Below, one piece after another: positions 31,576 to 40,067 of a DNA stretch of 64,000 nt. A model generated the notes under the pieces. The model made no database searches. It was given only the letters and a program-made list of their open reading frames with translations, and had not been told where the DNA came from. The stretch lies in assembly GCA_934489895.1 (NCBI GenBank), contig CAKSST010000006.1, positions 14,658 to 78,657 of the forward strand. Direction: 5' to 3'. The position numbers and the translations under genes were made by a program. Numbering within the stretch: position 1 is the stretch's first letter; every line of letters starts with the position of its first letter. Origin of the DNA: an uncultured Eubacteriales bacterium (lineage in GTDB: Bacteria > Bacillota > Clostridia > Oscillospirales > Acutalibacteraceae).

Positions 31576-32997
31576 TTATTCCTTTCCGTTCCAGCAATAA
31601 GTGCAAAGCTCACATGGCTTTATTCCTATTGCCTTAACCACATTTTCTAAAGACTGAAACTCCAATGAAGAAAAATGAAAATTATCGCAAATATATTTCC
31701 TTAAATTTTTACCGCGCTGAGTTTCACCGTCTGTATACTCGTCAATATATTTAAACCCCTCTTCTCCCTCAAGCTCCATAATAACCCTGCGGGCAATTAA
31801 ATCCATATCGCTTGTATTGCGGGAAAAATTAAGATATTTGCAACCGTACATAATGGGCGGACAGGCAGAACGCATATGCACCGCCTTTGCACCGTTTTCA
31901 TATAAAAAATCAACCGTTTCTTGCAGTTGTGTGCCGCGAACAATTGAGTCGTCCACAAAAAGCAGTTTTTTATCTTTTATAAGCTCCTTGACGGGAATTT
32001 GCTTCATTTTGGCAACTTTATTGCGATCAGACTGCTTTCTTGACATAAAGCTGCGTGACCAGGTGGGCGTGTATTTTATAAAAGCACGTGCAAAGTGCTT
32101 GCCGCTTTTATTTGAATAGCCTATTGCGTGGGGTGTTCCTGAATCAGGCACACCTCCGACATAATCAAGGTCCTGCGCGGTTTTATTGTCTATATCCTGC
32201 TGTGCCATAAGCTCGCCGTTACGGTAGCGCATTTCCTCAACGTTTACACCCTCATAAGTAGATGTCGGATATCCGTAATAGCTCCACAAAAAAGCACAAA
32301 CACGCTTTTGACTGCCGGGCGCCGCAAGCTGAGTCATAGTGTCGGCAGTAAGCTGTACAATCTCACCCGGTCCTAATTCTTTTACGTTTTCGTAGCCGAA
32401 TTTCTGATATGCAAATGACTCAAACGACACTGCATAGCCGTCTTCGTTCTTTCCTATTTCAACAGGCAGTCTGCCAAAACGATCACGGGAGGCAATCAAT
32501 GTTCCGTCATTTTTCAATATAAGAATAGATGCTGTACCGTCAATAACCTCGTGTGCAAACTTTATGCCATCTGCAAAATTATCCTTTTGACTGATAAGTG
32601 ATGCAAGCAAATCAGTGCTGTTGATTTTACCTGCTGTCATAGCGCCAAAATGACCGCACTTTGATAAATAACGCTCTATAAGCTCTTCTGCATTATTAAT
32701 TCTGCCGGTCATACAGATTGCAAATATGCCTAAATTTGAACGGATAATAAGCGGCTGCGGATCAGAATCGCTTATACAGCCTATTGCAGATGTGCCTCGC
32801 ATATCATCAAAAACATGTTCAAATTTTGTTCGAAAAGGTGCGTTTTCAATATTATGAATTTCCCTTTGCAAGCCCATTTCTTTATCATATGCCGCAATAC
32901 CGCCGCGGCGTGTACCTAAGTGTGAATGATAGTCAACACCGAAAAACACGTCCATAAGACAGTCCTGTTTTGAAACTATACCGAAAAATCCTCCCAT
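31576..32997 (-). CDS. purF: Amidophosphoribosyltransferase homologue lacking the catalytic N-terminal Cys
   Basis: 473 residues. The N-terminus reads M-G-G-F-F-G-I-V-S where PurF normally has M-C-G-x-x-G; GGAGGG is placed exactly for this ATG, so the missing Cys is real. The glutaminase domain otherwise keeps H-L-G-T-R-R-G-G and S-R-D-R-F-G-R-L-P. The transferase domain has the PRPP loop L-F-V-D-D-S-I-V-R-G-T. C-terminal C-E-L-C-T-Y-C suggests the [4Fe-4S] cluster of Firmicute PurF. Cys2 is the glutaminase nucleophile, so this copy should be unable to use glutamine; it may use ammonia or have a second PurF elsewhere. Confidence 0.88.
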   Translation of the reverse strand: MGGFFGIVSKQDCLMDVFFGVDYHSHLGTRRGGIAAYDKEMGLQREIHNIENAPFRTKFEHVFDDMRGTSAIGCISDSDPQPLIIRSNLGIFAICMTGRINNAEELIERYLSKCGHFGAMTAGKINSTDLLASLISQKDNFADGIKFAHEVIDGTASILILKNDGTLIASRDRFGRLPVEIGKNEDGYAVSFESFAYQKFGYENVKELGPGEIVQLTADTMTQLAAPGSQKRVCAFLWSYYGYPTSTYEGVNVEEMRYRNGELMAQQDIDNKTAQDLDYVGGVPDSGTPHAIGYSNKSGKHFARAFIKYTPTWSRSFMSRKQSDRNKVAKMKQIPVKELIKDKKLLFVDDSIVRGTQLQETVDFLYENGAKAVHMRSACPPIMYGCKYLNFSRNTSDMDLIARRVIMELEGEEGFKYIDEYTDGETQRGKNLRKYICDNFHFSSLEFQSLENVVKAIGIKPCELCTYCWNGKE

Positions 32998-33028
32998 TGT
33001 TTCCCTCCGAGGTTGAAATAAAAATATT

Positions 33029-33712
33029 TTAAGCGAAGAATAACTCTGAGAGAGTCATTGGGTCAATATACTGCCCGTCTTTATAAACACGCATATTGCC
33101 TGATGCAATTTCATCAATAAGCATTACATCACCGTTTGCATCATAGCCGAATTCAAACTTAATATCATAAAGCACAAGGCCTTTTTCTTTTAAATCGTCA
33201 GCAACAATCTTTGTAATTTTCTGTGTCATTTCCTTAATATCGTTATACTGCTTTGCAGTCATAACGCCCAATGCAACAAGACCGTCCTTTGTAACCAGGG
33301 GATCACCCTTTTCATCATTTTTGAAGGTGGTTTCCACATATGCGGGCAGGTCTGCTCCCTCTTCAATATAGTCGCTGTAGCGGCGGAGGAAGCTGCCAAC
33401 TGCTTTATAACGGCAGATAACCTCAAGACCTTTACCAAAAACCTTTGCGGGAAGAACCTCCATAGTGGTGTTCTCAAGGTCAGCATTAACATAATGCGTT
33501 TTTATGCCTGCTGCGTTAACCTTTTCAAAGAAATATATTGACATACGCAGATTTACATCGCCCACACCGTCAATGGTAAGACCGACTGAGTTTTCGCCCG
33601 GATCAAATACGCCATCTTTACCTGTGCAGTCATCCTTGAATTTAAGCAAATAATTGCCGTTATCCAATGCATAAACATTCTTTGTTTTTCCTGTGTAAAC
33701 AAGCTTACTCAT
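33029..33712 (-). CDS. purC: Phosphoribosylaminoimidazole-succinocarboxamide synthase
   Basis: 227 residues, the usual short bacterial form. Y-T-G-K-T-K-N-V-Y near the start, L-K-F-K-D-D-C-T-G, R-x3-G-S-F-L-R-R-Y, V-E-T-T-F-K-N-D and L-x-D-I-K-F-E-F-G. Joins CAIR and aspartate with ATP to give SAICAR. Second gene of the operon, 35 bases after purE. Confidence 0.95.
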   Translation of the reverse strand: MSKLVYTGKTKNVYALDNGNYLLKFKDDCTGKDGVFDPGENSVGLTIDGVGDVNLRMSIYFFEKVNAAGIKTHYVNADLENTTMEVLPAKVFGKGLEVICRYKAVGSFLRRYSDYIEEGADLPAYVETTFKNDEKGDPLVTKDGLVALGVMTAKQYNDIKEMTQKITKIVADDLKEKGLVLYDIKFEFGYDANGDVMLIDEIASGNMRVYKDGQYIDPMTLSELFFA

Positions 33713-33747
33713 TACTCATACTTCCTTTATATTATTTTTTGTCTTTA

Positions 33748-34236
33748 TTAAAGTTGAGATGCAATGTGCGCATCTTTTTCCAAAACTTTTTTTGCATCTG
33801 CCGCACGCTTTTCGTCAAGCATTTGTGCCAGAGCCTCATCCTCAACCGCAATTATCTGTGCACAAATAAGCGCCGCGTTTGCTGCACCGTTTATTGCAAC
33901 GGCTGCAACGGGAATGCCTGTGGGCATCTGTACGGTTGAAAGCAGAGCGTCCATGCCGTCAAGCGCCTGTGACTTACAGGGTATTCCTATAACAGGCAGT
34001 GTGGTATTTGCGGCAATTGCTCCTGCAAGGTGAGCCGCCATACCTGCCGCAGCAATTATTGCAGCAAAGCCATTAGCGCGGGCATTTATTGCAAAATCCC
34101 TTGCCTGCGCAGGAGTTCTGTGCGCCGAAAAAATATGTGCCTCATATGGAATTTCAAAGCTTTTTAATACATCGATTGCTTTTTGAACAATGGGCAAATC
34201 ACTGTCGCTTCCCATTACAATACCAACTTTTTTCAT
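33748..34236 (-). CDS. purE: N5-carboxyaminoimidazole ribonucleotide mutase
   Basis: 162 residues. G-I-V-M-G-S-D-S-D-L-P at the start, F-S-A-H-R-T-P (catalytic His), A-A-A-G-M-A-A-H-L-A-G and G-I-P-C with M-P-T-G-I-P-V-A. Length and motifs fit class I PurE, which needs PurK to make its substrate; no purK is in the window. First gene of the pur operon, directly after the ZTP riboswitch leader. Confidence 0.95.
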   Translation of the reverse strand: MKKVGIVMGSDSDLPIVQKAIDVLKSFEIPYEAHIFSAHRTPAQARDFAINARANGFAAIIAAAGMAAHLAGAIAANTTLPVIGIPCKSQALDGMDALLSTVQMPTGIPVAAVAINGAANAALICAQIIAVEDEALAQMLDEKRAADAKKVLEKDAHIASQL

Positions 34237-34261
34237 AACAATACCTCATTAAAGAATTTAA

Positions 34262-34313
34262 GAAAATATAAAAGGGCACACTTGGACCTTATTTTAAAAG
34301 TTCAGGTGTGCCC
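34262..34313 (-). terminator. Terminator of the ZTP riboswitch
   Basis: On the minus strand GGGCACAC..AC, an A+T loop, G..AGTGTGCCC followed by TTTTATATTTTC. The first bases of the stem are the GGGCA end of the aptamer, so ligand binding and terminator formation are mutually exclusive, as in other ZTP switches. Confidence 0.88.
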
Positions 34314-34376
34314 AGACGGTCGGCATATACATTTTTTGCTTCATCGCGGTGTTCCGCGGTTATCCGTCAGTTGCAA
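34309..34376 (-). promoter_or_regulatory. ZTP (pfl) riboswitch controlling the pur operon
   Basis: Minus strand shows the conserved blocks of the pfl/ZTP aptamer: CAACTGACGG, a GC-rich hairpin ACCGCGGAACACCGCGATGAAG, a short linker, and the 3' block GCCGACCGTCTGGGCA. Together with the overlapping terminator and the purE gene 73 bases downstream, it should raise pur expression when ZTP/ZMP builds up, signalling shortage of 10-formyl-THF. Confidence 0.88.
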
Positions 34377-34399
34377 AAAACGGTATTTAAAATACATTA

Positions 34400-34432
34400 A
34401 TTATAATAACAGACTCTGCATACTTTTGTCAA
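34400..34432 (-). promoter_or_regulatory. Promoter of the pur operon
   Basis: Minus strand TTGACA followed by TTATTATAAT. Spacing is 17 bases to TTATTA or 21 to TATAAT, so the exact -10 is uncertain. It lies right before the riboswitch. Confidence 0.65.
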
Positions 34433-34455
34433 TCTTTTAGACCGACAATATTTTA

Positions 34456-35961
34456 CTATTTTATTGCAGAGTTTTTGTCCTTTTGAATAACGTCGTGAGC
34501 GCCGCCCTCAACAATGCTGGTGGCCGACACCAAGGTGAGCTTTGCTTTTTTCTGAAGCTCAGGTATGCTTAACGCACCGCAATTACACATTGTTGATTTG
34601 ACCTTTGAGAGTGATACTGCAACATTATCCTTAAGGCTGCCTGCATAGGGCACATAAGAATCAACACCCTCCTCAAAGGAAAGTTTTTTATCGCCGCCCA
34701 TATCATAGCGCTGCCAGTTGCGGGCACGGGCAGAGCCCTCACCCCAATACTCTTTATAATATGTACCGTTGATGCTTATCTTATTTGTGGGGCTTTCATC
34801 AAAACGGGCAAAATATCTGCCAAGCATAACAAAATCTGCACCCATAGCAAGCGCCAAGGTAATATGGTGGTCATAAACGATACCGCCGTCAGAGCAAACG
34901 GGAATGTAAACGCCCGTTTCCTCAAAGTAACGGTCGCGCTCTGTGCAAACCTCAATAAGCGCAGTTGCCTGTCCTCTGCCTATACCCTTTGTTTCTCTTG
35001 TAATACAGATTGAGCCGCCGCCGATACCAACCTTAATAAAGTCAGCGCCGCAATCTGCCAAGAAGCGAAAGCCGTCAGCATCAACAACATTACCTGCACC
35101 AACCTTTACGGTATCGCCGTATTTTTCGCGTATCCAGGCAATTGTGCGCTTCTGCCACTCAGAAAAGCCTTCTGAAGAGTCAATACAAAGCACATCTGCA
35201 CCTGCTTCAACAAGAGCGGGTACACGCTCGGCGTAATCTCTTGTATTAATACCTGCACCTACAACATATCTCTTTTTTTCATCAAGAAGCTCATTGGGAT
35301 TTTGCTTATGCTTATCATAGTCCTTACGGAAAACCATATAACACAGCTTACCGTCATCACTGATAATAGGCAGCTGATTAAGCTTGTGGTCCCAAATAAT
35401 ATCATTTGCTTCCTTTAAGGTTGTCCCCTCTTTTGCCCAGATAAGCTTTTCAAAGGGGGTCATAAAGGTTTCAACCTTCTGGTCAAGAGACATACGGCTT
35501 ATCCTATAGTCGCGTCCTGTAACAATACCGAGCAGTTTACCGTCTGCCGTACCGTCCTCGGTTACGGCAATTGTGGAATGTCCTGTTTTCTGGGTGAGCT
35601 CAATTATGTCTGCCAGAGTGCTGTCCGGACGAATGTTTGAATCACTTTTTACAAAGCCCGCTTTATAAGATTTTGCGCGCTTTACCATTGCGGCTTCTTC
35701 TTCAATGGTTTGTGAGCCGTAAATAAAGGATATGCCGCCCTCGGTTGCAAGGGCTATTGCAAGCTTGTCACCCGATACCGACTGCATTATAGCAGAAACA
35801 AGCGGTATGTTAAGTGCAATTGCTGGTTCTTCACCCTTTTTATATTTTACAAGCGGAGTTTTGAGGCTTACCTTTGATGGTATGCACTCCTCAGATGAGT
35901 ATCCCGGAATCAGCAGATATTCATTAAAGGTATGTGAAGGTTCGTTAATAAGTTTTGCCAT
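34456..35961 (-). CDS. guaB: IMP dehydrogenase
   Basis: 501 residues. N-terminal barrel part (L-I-P-G-Y-S, P-L-V-S-A-I-M-Q), two CBS domains (about 100-225; G-I-V-T-G-R-D-Y-R), then V-D-S/C-I-D-S-S-E-G, V-G-A-G-N-V-V-D-A and the catalytic loop G-I-G-G-G-S-I-C-I-T-R with its Cys. Converts IMP to XMP, the committed step to GMP. It starts 14 bases after pyrB with its own AAGGAG, placing it at the end of the pyrimidine transcript and right before the pur operon. Confidence 0.95.
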   Translation of the reverse strand: MAKLINEPSHTFNEYLLIPGYSSEECIPSKVSLKTPLVKYKKGEEPAIALNIPLVSAIMQSVSGDKLAIALATEGGISFIYGSQTIEEEAAMVKRAKSYKAGFVKSDSNIRPDSTLADIIELTQKTGHSTIAVTEDGTADGKLLGIVTGRDYRISRMSLDQKVETFMTPFEKLIWAKEGTTLKEANDIIWDHKLNQLPIISDDGKLCYMVFRKDYDKHKQNPNELLDEKKRYVVGAGINTRDYAERVPALVEAGADVLCIDSSEGFSEWQKRTIAWIREKYGDTVKVGAGNVVDADGFRFLADCGADFIKVGIGGGSICITRETKGIGRGQATALIEVCTERDRYFEETGVYIPVCSDGGIVYDHHITLALAMGADFVMLGRYFARFDESPTNKISINGTYYKEYWGEGSARARNWQRYDMGGDKKLSFEEGVDSYVPYAGSLKDNVAVSLSKVKSTMCNCGALSIPELQKKAKLTLVSATSIVEGGAHDVIQKDKNSAIK

Positions 35962-35975
35962 ATTGCCGTTCTCCT

Positions 35976-37067
35976 TTATATATTATGTTCTTCATTAAGC
36001 GCGGCTTCGCAATAAACACACTTATATGAATTTTCGGTTTTCTTAAAACATTGAGCAAGCTCCTGCTCACAGGAAGTTATGCAATGGGGATTTTTACATA
36101 CAAATTTATTGTACTCACCGTCAATAAAAGTGTTGTTTTTGGTGTCTGTCTTTGCGGCTTCAAGCAGTTTTAATATTAAAGCCATACGCATATATTTACC
36201 GTTAAGCACCTGCTTAAAGTAGCAAGCGCGCGGATCATCATCTATTTTAACACTTATTTCATTTACACGGGGAAGCGGGTGCAATACGCAACAGTCCGGC
36301 TTTGCGTTTTTCATTTTTTCTACTGTAAGAATATAGCTGTCACGCAGGCGCTCATATTCAGCCCGGTCTGCAAATCGTTCACCCTGAACACGTGTCATAT
36401 AAAGAATATCAAGTGTACCTATAACATCGTCAAGCGATGCGGTTTCAACATATTCCATATTATTTTTTTCTAACATGTCACGCTTGATATATTCAGGCAG
36501 TTTTAACTCATCGGGTGAAATAAGTACAAATTTTACATTATTATATCTTGAAAGTGCGGCAATAAGCGAGTGCACTGTTCTGCCGAATTTCAAGTCGCCG
36601 CAAAAACCGACAGTCAAGCCGTCAAAACCGCCCGCTTTTTCGCGGTAAATTGTAAGCAGGTCAGCAAGAGTCTGCGTGGGATGGCAATGGCCTCCGTCAC
36701 CTGCATTAATAACGGGTATTTTTGCGTTTTTTGCTGCAACAAGCGCTGCGCCTTCTTTAGGGTGACGCATTGCAATAATATCTGCATAGCAACTTACAAC
36801 CTTTGAAGTATCTGCTACACTTTCGCCCTTTGCCGCAGAGGATAAAGATGCACCCGGCATCGAAAGCACTGAGCCGCCAAGCTCATGCATCGCAGCTTCA
36901 AAGCTGAGTCTTGTTCTGGTGGAGGGCTCAAAAAACAAGGTGGCAAGCTTTTTGCCCTTACATATTCGCGAATACTTATCCGGATTATCAATAATATCCA
37001 AAGCGGTTTGCATTAAACCGTTTACTTCATCAACTGTAAGGTCAAGAATATCAATTACACTTCTCAT
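35976..37067 (-). CDS. pyrB: Aspartate carbamoyltransferase with C-terminal PyrI-like zinc module
   Basis: 363 residues; about 305 form the catalytic chain: F-F-E-P-S-T-R-T-R-L-S-F-E (carbamoyl phosphate site), G-D-G-G-H-C-H-P-T-Q-T-L and H-P-L-P-R-V-N-E-I. The remaining ~55 residues carry V-C-K-N-P-H-C-I-T-S-C and Y-K-C-V-Y-C-E, which match the zinc-binding domain of PyrI (C-x4-5-C and C-x2-C). PyrI's nucleotide-binding allosteric domain is missing. In E. coli the zinc domain joins regulatory to catalytic chains; here it is fused directly. GAG-type site upstream; pyrE is 2 bases away. Confidence 0.92.
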   Translation of the reverse strand: MRSVIDILDLTVDEVNGLMQTALDIIDNPDKYSRICKGKKLATLFFEPSTRTRLSFEAAMHELGGSVLSMPGASLSSAAKGESVADTSKVVSCYADIIAMRHPKEGAALVAAKNAKIPVINAGDGGHCHPTQTLADLLTIYREKAGGFDGLTVGFCGDLKFGRTVHSLIAALSRYNNVKFVLISPDELKLPEYIKRDMLEKNNMEYVETASLDDVIGTLDILYMTRVQGERFADRAEYERLRDSYILTVEKMKNAKPDCCVLHPLPRVNEISVKIDDDPRACYFKQVLNGKYMRMALILKLLEAAKTDTKNNTFIDGEYNKFVCKNPHCITSCEQELAQCFKKTENSYKCVYCEAALNEEHNI

Positions 37068-37069
37068 TA

Positions 37070-37708
37070 CTATGCTCCTATCCAGCTCTCGTCAGCCGGG
37101 TTATTTCTAAAAGCAATAAGACGCTCAATATCCTCTTCCTTAATATAACCCTCTTTTGCTGCAGCCTTGGCAACACAGTCAAAGTTTGTGAGTGAAATGT
37201 TTTTTACGTTTGTCTCATTAAGACGGTCAAGGCCTTTTTTCATACCGTAGGTAAAGATTGAAACAATTCCCAAAACCTCGGCGCCCGCCTCACGCAGAAC
37301 GTTTACAACCTCAATAACACTACCGCCTGTGGAAATAAGGTCTTCAACAACGACAACCTTTTGGCCTTTTTCCAATTTGCCTTCAATCTGATTTTGTCTG
37401 CCGTGGTCCTTAGCGCCTGAGCGAACATATCCCATAGGCAGTCCCATAATATGACCTGTAATTGCGGCATGAGCAATACCTGCGGTAGATGTACCCATAA
37501 GCGCCTCTGCATTAGGATAATTTTCTTTTATAAGCTGAGCAAGACCGTTTTCAATATCATTTCTTACCTCAACAGAGGTTAAAGTTAAACGGTTATCACA
37601 ATAAACAGGGCTTTTGATGCCGCTTGCCCAGGTAAATGGCTCTTCGGGCCGGAAGAATACCGCTTTAATTTTAAGCAAATCTTTTGCAATAAGCTCTTTG
37701 AGTTCCAT
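37070..37708 (-). CDS. pyrE: Orotate phosphoribosyltransferase
   Basis: 212 residues. F-T-W-A-S-G-x-K-S-P-V-Y-C-D-N-R at the start, the R-S-G-A-K-D-H-G-R-x-N-Q-I-E-G flexible loop and the PRPP loop V-V-V-E-D-L-I-S-T-G-G-S. Makes OMP from orotate and PRPP. Between pyrF and pyrB in the pyr operon. Confidence 0.97.
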   Translation of the reverse strand: MELKELIAKDLLKIKAVFFRPEEPFTWASGIKSPVYCDNRLTLTSVEVRNDIENGLAQLIKENYPNAEALMGTSTAGIAHAAITGHIMGLPMGYVRSGAKDHGRQNQIEGKLEKGQKVVVVEDLISTGGSVIEVVNVLREAGAEVLGIVSIFTYGMKKGLDRLNETNVKNISLTNFDCVAKAAAKEGYIKEEDIERLIAFRNNPADESWIGA

Positions 37709-37722
37709 AAATTTTTATCTCC

Positions 37723-38421
37723 TTAATCTACAAAGTCATTTATACAGCGCAAGTAAGCTTCAACAGGGTCAGCCACCGCTGTAATGGGTCTGCCTACGAC
37801 AATATAGTCAGAGCCTATAGCCTTGGCATCCGAAGGTGTCATAACGCGCTTTTGATCTCCTTTATCACCATCGGCAAAGCGAACTCCGGGAGTGATTGTT
37901 AAAAACTCCTTACCGCAAGTATCGTGTACCTTTCCTGCTTCAAGGGGTGAACACACAACGCCGTCAAGTCCTGCTTTTTTGGCATTGAGTGCATAGTGCA
38001 TAACAACTTTATCAATAGGTTCGTGTATTAGCAGGTCATCTTCCATTGCCTGCTGGTCGGTAGAAGTAAGCTGGGTAACAGCAATAAGCAAGGGGCGATT
38101 GCCGTCCGCACGGGTAAGGCCCTCAAGAGCCGCCTCCATCATTCTGCAAGTACCGCCTGCATGAAGGTTGCAGATATCAACATCAAGGTTTGATAAAACT
38201 GCCATTGCTTTTTTAACTGTATTGGGAATATCGTGCAGCTTTAAATCCAAAAAAATTTTATGTCCGCGGCGCTTTATCTCTTTAATAATTTCGGGGCCTG
38301 CGGCATAAAACAGCTCCATACCGATTTTAACAAAGGGTTTAACATCGGTAAACTTGTCCAAAAATTCAAAAGTCTGCTCAGCGCTTGCAAAGTCACAAGC
38401 AATGATTACGTCCTTACCCAT
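37723..38421 (-). CDS. pyrF: Orotidine-5'-phosphate decarboxylase
   Basis: 232 residues, group I type. I-A-C-D-F-A-S at the start, V-K-I-G-M-E-L, I-F-L-D-L-K-L-H-D-I-P-N-T-V (catalytic Asp-Lys-x2-Asp), T-P-G-V-R and Y-I-V-V-G-R-P-I-T near the end. Converts OMP to UMP. Two bases after pyrD. Confidence 0.97.
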   Translation of the reverse strand: MGKDVIIACDFASAEQTFEFLDKFTDVKPFVKIGMELFYAAGPEIIKEIKRRGHKIFLDLKLHDIPNTVKKAMAVLSNLDVDICNLHAGGTCRMMEAALEGLTRADGNRPLLIAVTQLTSTDQQAMEDDLLIHEPIDKVVMHYALNAKKAGLDGVVCSPLEAGKVHDTCGKEFLTITPGVRFADGDKGDQKRVMTPSDAKAIGSDYIVVGRPITAVADPVEAYLRCINDFVD

Positions 38422-38423
38422 AC

Positions 38424-39335
38424 TTATTTTACTCCTCCGATTATATCCTTTAAATCGTCTATACCGTATTTATCCATAACATTCGGTAAATCTTTTATAA
38501 TATCGCGGCAGGCAAAAGGGTCCCTCAGGTTAGCGGCTCCCACCTCTACAGCAGTGGCGCCCGCCAGCATCATTTCTACAACGTCCTCTGCTGATGACAC
38601 ACCTCCCATACCTATAACCGGTATTTTGACGGTATTAGCCACCTGATAAACCATACGCAATGCCACAGGGAAAATGGCAGGACCTGAAAATCCGCCCATC
38701 TTATTGGCAATTACGGGTTTTTTTGTTTTTAAATTTATACGCATACCAAGCAAGGTATTTATAAGACTTATAGCATCTGCGCCTGCATCCTCACAAGCCT
38801 TGGCTATAGCGGTTATATCGGTAACATTTGGTGAAAGCTTGATTATTACAGGCTTTATTGTAACAGCCTTTACTGCCTTTACAACACTTGCCGCCGCATC
38901 CTTGTCCGTACCGAAAGCCATACCGCCGCCGTGTACGTTAGGACAACTGATATTAACCTCTATCCAGCCCACCTGCTCCTGCTTATCAATCTGCTCGCAG
39001 GTATATGCGTATTCCTCCAGCGAAAAACCGCTTACATTTGCCATAACAGGCTTATTAAAACATTTTTTAAGTTTGGGCAGCTCTTCTGATATAACCTTGT
39101 CAACACCTGGGTTCTGAAGCCCCACCGCATTTATAAGCCCGCTGCTGCACTCTGCAATACGGGGTGTAGGGTTGCCAAAACGCGCCTCTTTTGTTGTGCC
39201 CTTAAAGGAAAATGTGCCAAGGCAGTTTATATCATAAAGCTCTGCAAACTCATAGCCGAAGCCAAAAGTGCCCGAAGCGGGAATAACAGGGTTATCAAGC
39301 TCTATACCGCAAAGATTTACACTTAATCTGCCCAT
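38424..39335 (-). CDS. pyrD: Dihydroorotate dehydrogenase B, catalytic subunit
   Basis: 303 residues, class 1B. P-V-I-P-A-S-G-T-F-G-F-G, N-A-V-G-L-Q-N-P-G, E-V-N-I-S-C-P-N-V with the catalytic Cys, I-K-L-S-P-N-V, and G-M-G-G-V-S-S-A-E-D (FMN phosphate site). It oxidises dihydroorotate and passes electrons through PyrK to NAD+. Its start overlaps the end of pyrK by 13 bases, which matches the two forming one complex. Confidence 0.96.
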   Translation of the reverse strand: MGRLSVNLCGIELDNPVIPASGTFGFGYEFAELYDINCLGTFSFKGTTKEARFGNPTPRIAECSSGLINAVGLQNPGVDKVISEELPKLKKCFNKPVMANVSGFSLEEYAYTCEQIDKQEQVGWIEVNISCPNVHGGGMAFGTDKDAAASVVKAVKAVTIKPVIIKLSPNVTDITAIAKACEDAGADAISLINTLLGMRINLKTKKPVIANKMGGFSGPAIFPVALRMVYQVANTVKIPVIGMGGVSSAEDVVEMMLAGATAVEVGAANLRDPFACRDIIKDLPNVMDKYGIDDLKDIIGGVK

Positions 39336-40057
39336 AATATTTCCTCCTTACAAAGCACGGGACCGTCCTTGCATATACGCTTGTAGCCCGTAACGGTTTT
39401 ACAGCTGCAGCCCATGCAAGCGCCAAAGCCGCAGCCCATGCGCTCCTCAAAGCTTAACTGGCCGCCGGTATTTGCTGCCTTATATACAGCTTTTAACATA
39501 AGCTCAGGTCCACAGGTATAAAAATAACTGTAATCTTTCGGTAAAGCATCAATCACAAAGCCTTTTGTGCCGTAAGAACCGTCAACCGTCGTTACTGTAA
39601 CTGAGCATCCTAAGGCTTTAAACTCCTGCTCATAAAAAATTTCCGACTTAGTATTAAAGCCTAAAATTACCGAAACCTGTTTTCCTTCGTTGATTAATTT
39701 TTTAGCAAGCATATACATTGGCGGCACGCCAACGCCGCCGCCGAGTAAAATGGGATTTTTGCCTGATACACTTGTATCATAGCCATTGCCGAGCCCAGTT
39801 AATACAGCAAGCTCTTTGCCTGCTGTAAGAGTTGGCATCTGTTTTGTGCCCTTGCCTACGGTTTTATAAACAATTGTAACAGTATCGCTGTCCTTATCGC
39901 ATACCGAAATGGGACGGCGCAAATATAACCCGTCAAGCTTAATGTTTACAAACTGACCGGGGGCGGTAATATCGCTCACATCGCCCTGTAATTTCATTCT
40001 ATAAACATCCTGCGTCAGTTTGATATTTTCGGTTACGGTTAAAATACTGTCTTTCAT
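39323..40057 (-). CDS. pyrK: Dihydroorotate dehydrogenase B, electron-transfer subunit
   Basis: 244 residues from ATG 40057 (AAGGATT upstream); a longer frame overlaps the end of carB. FAD domain (L-R-R-P-I-S-V), NAD domain (G-G-G-V-G-V-P-P), and at the C-terminus the [2Fe-2S] motif E-E-R-M-G-C-G-F-G-A-C-M-G-C-S-C-K. Carries electrons from PyrD to NAD+. Confidence 0.96.
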   Translation of the reverse strand: MKDSILTVTENIKLTQDVYRMKLQGDVSDITAPGQFVNIKLDGLYLRRPISVCDKDSDTVTIVYKTVGKGTKQMPTLTAGKELAVLTGLGNGYDTSVSGKNPILLGGGVGVPPMYMLAKKLINEGKQVSVILGFNTKSEIFYEQEFKALGCSVTVTTVDGSYGTKGFVIDALPKDYSYFYTCGPELMLKAVYKAANTGGQLSFEERMGCGFGACMGCSCKTVTGYKRICKDGPVLCKEEILWAD

Positions 40058-40067
40058 AAAACAATCC

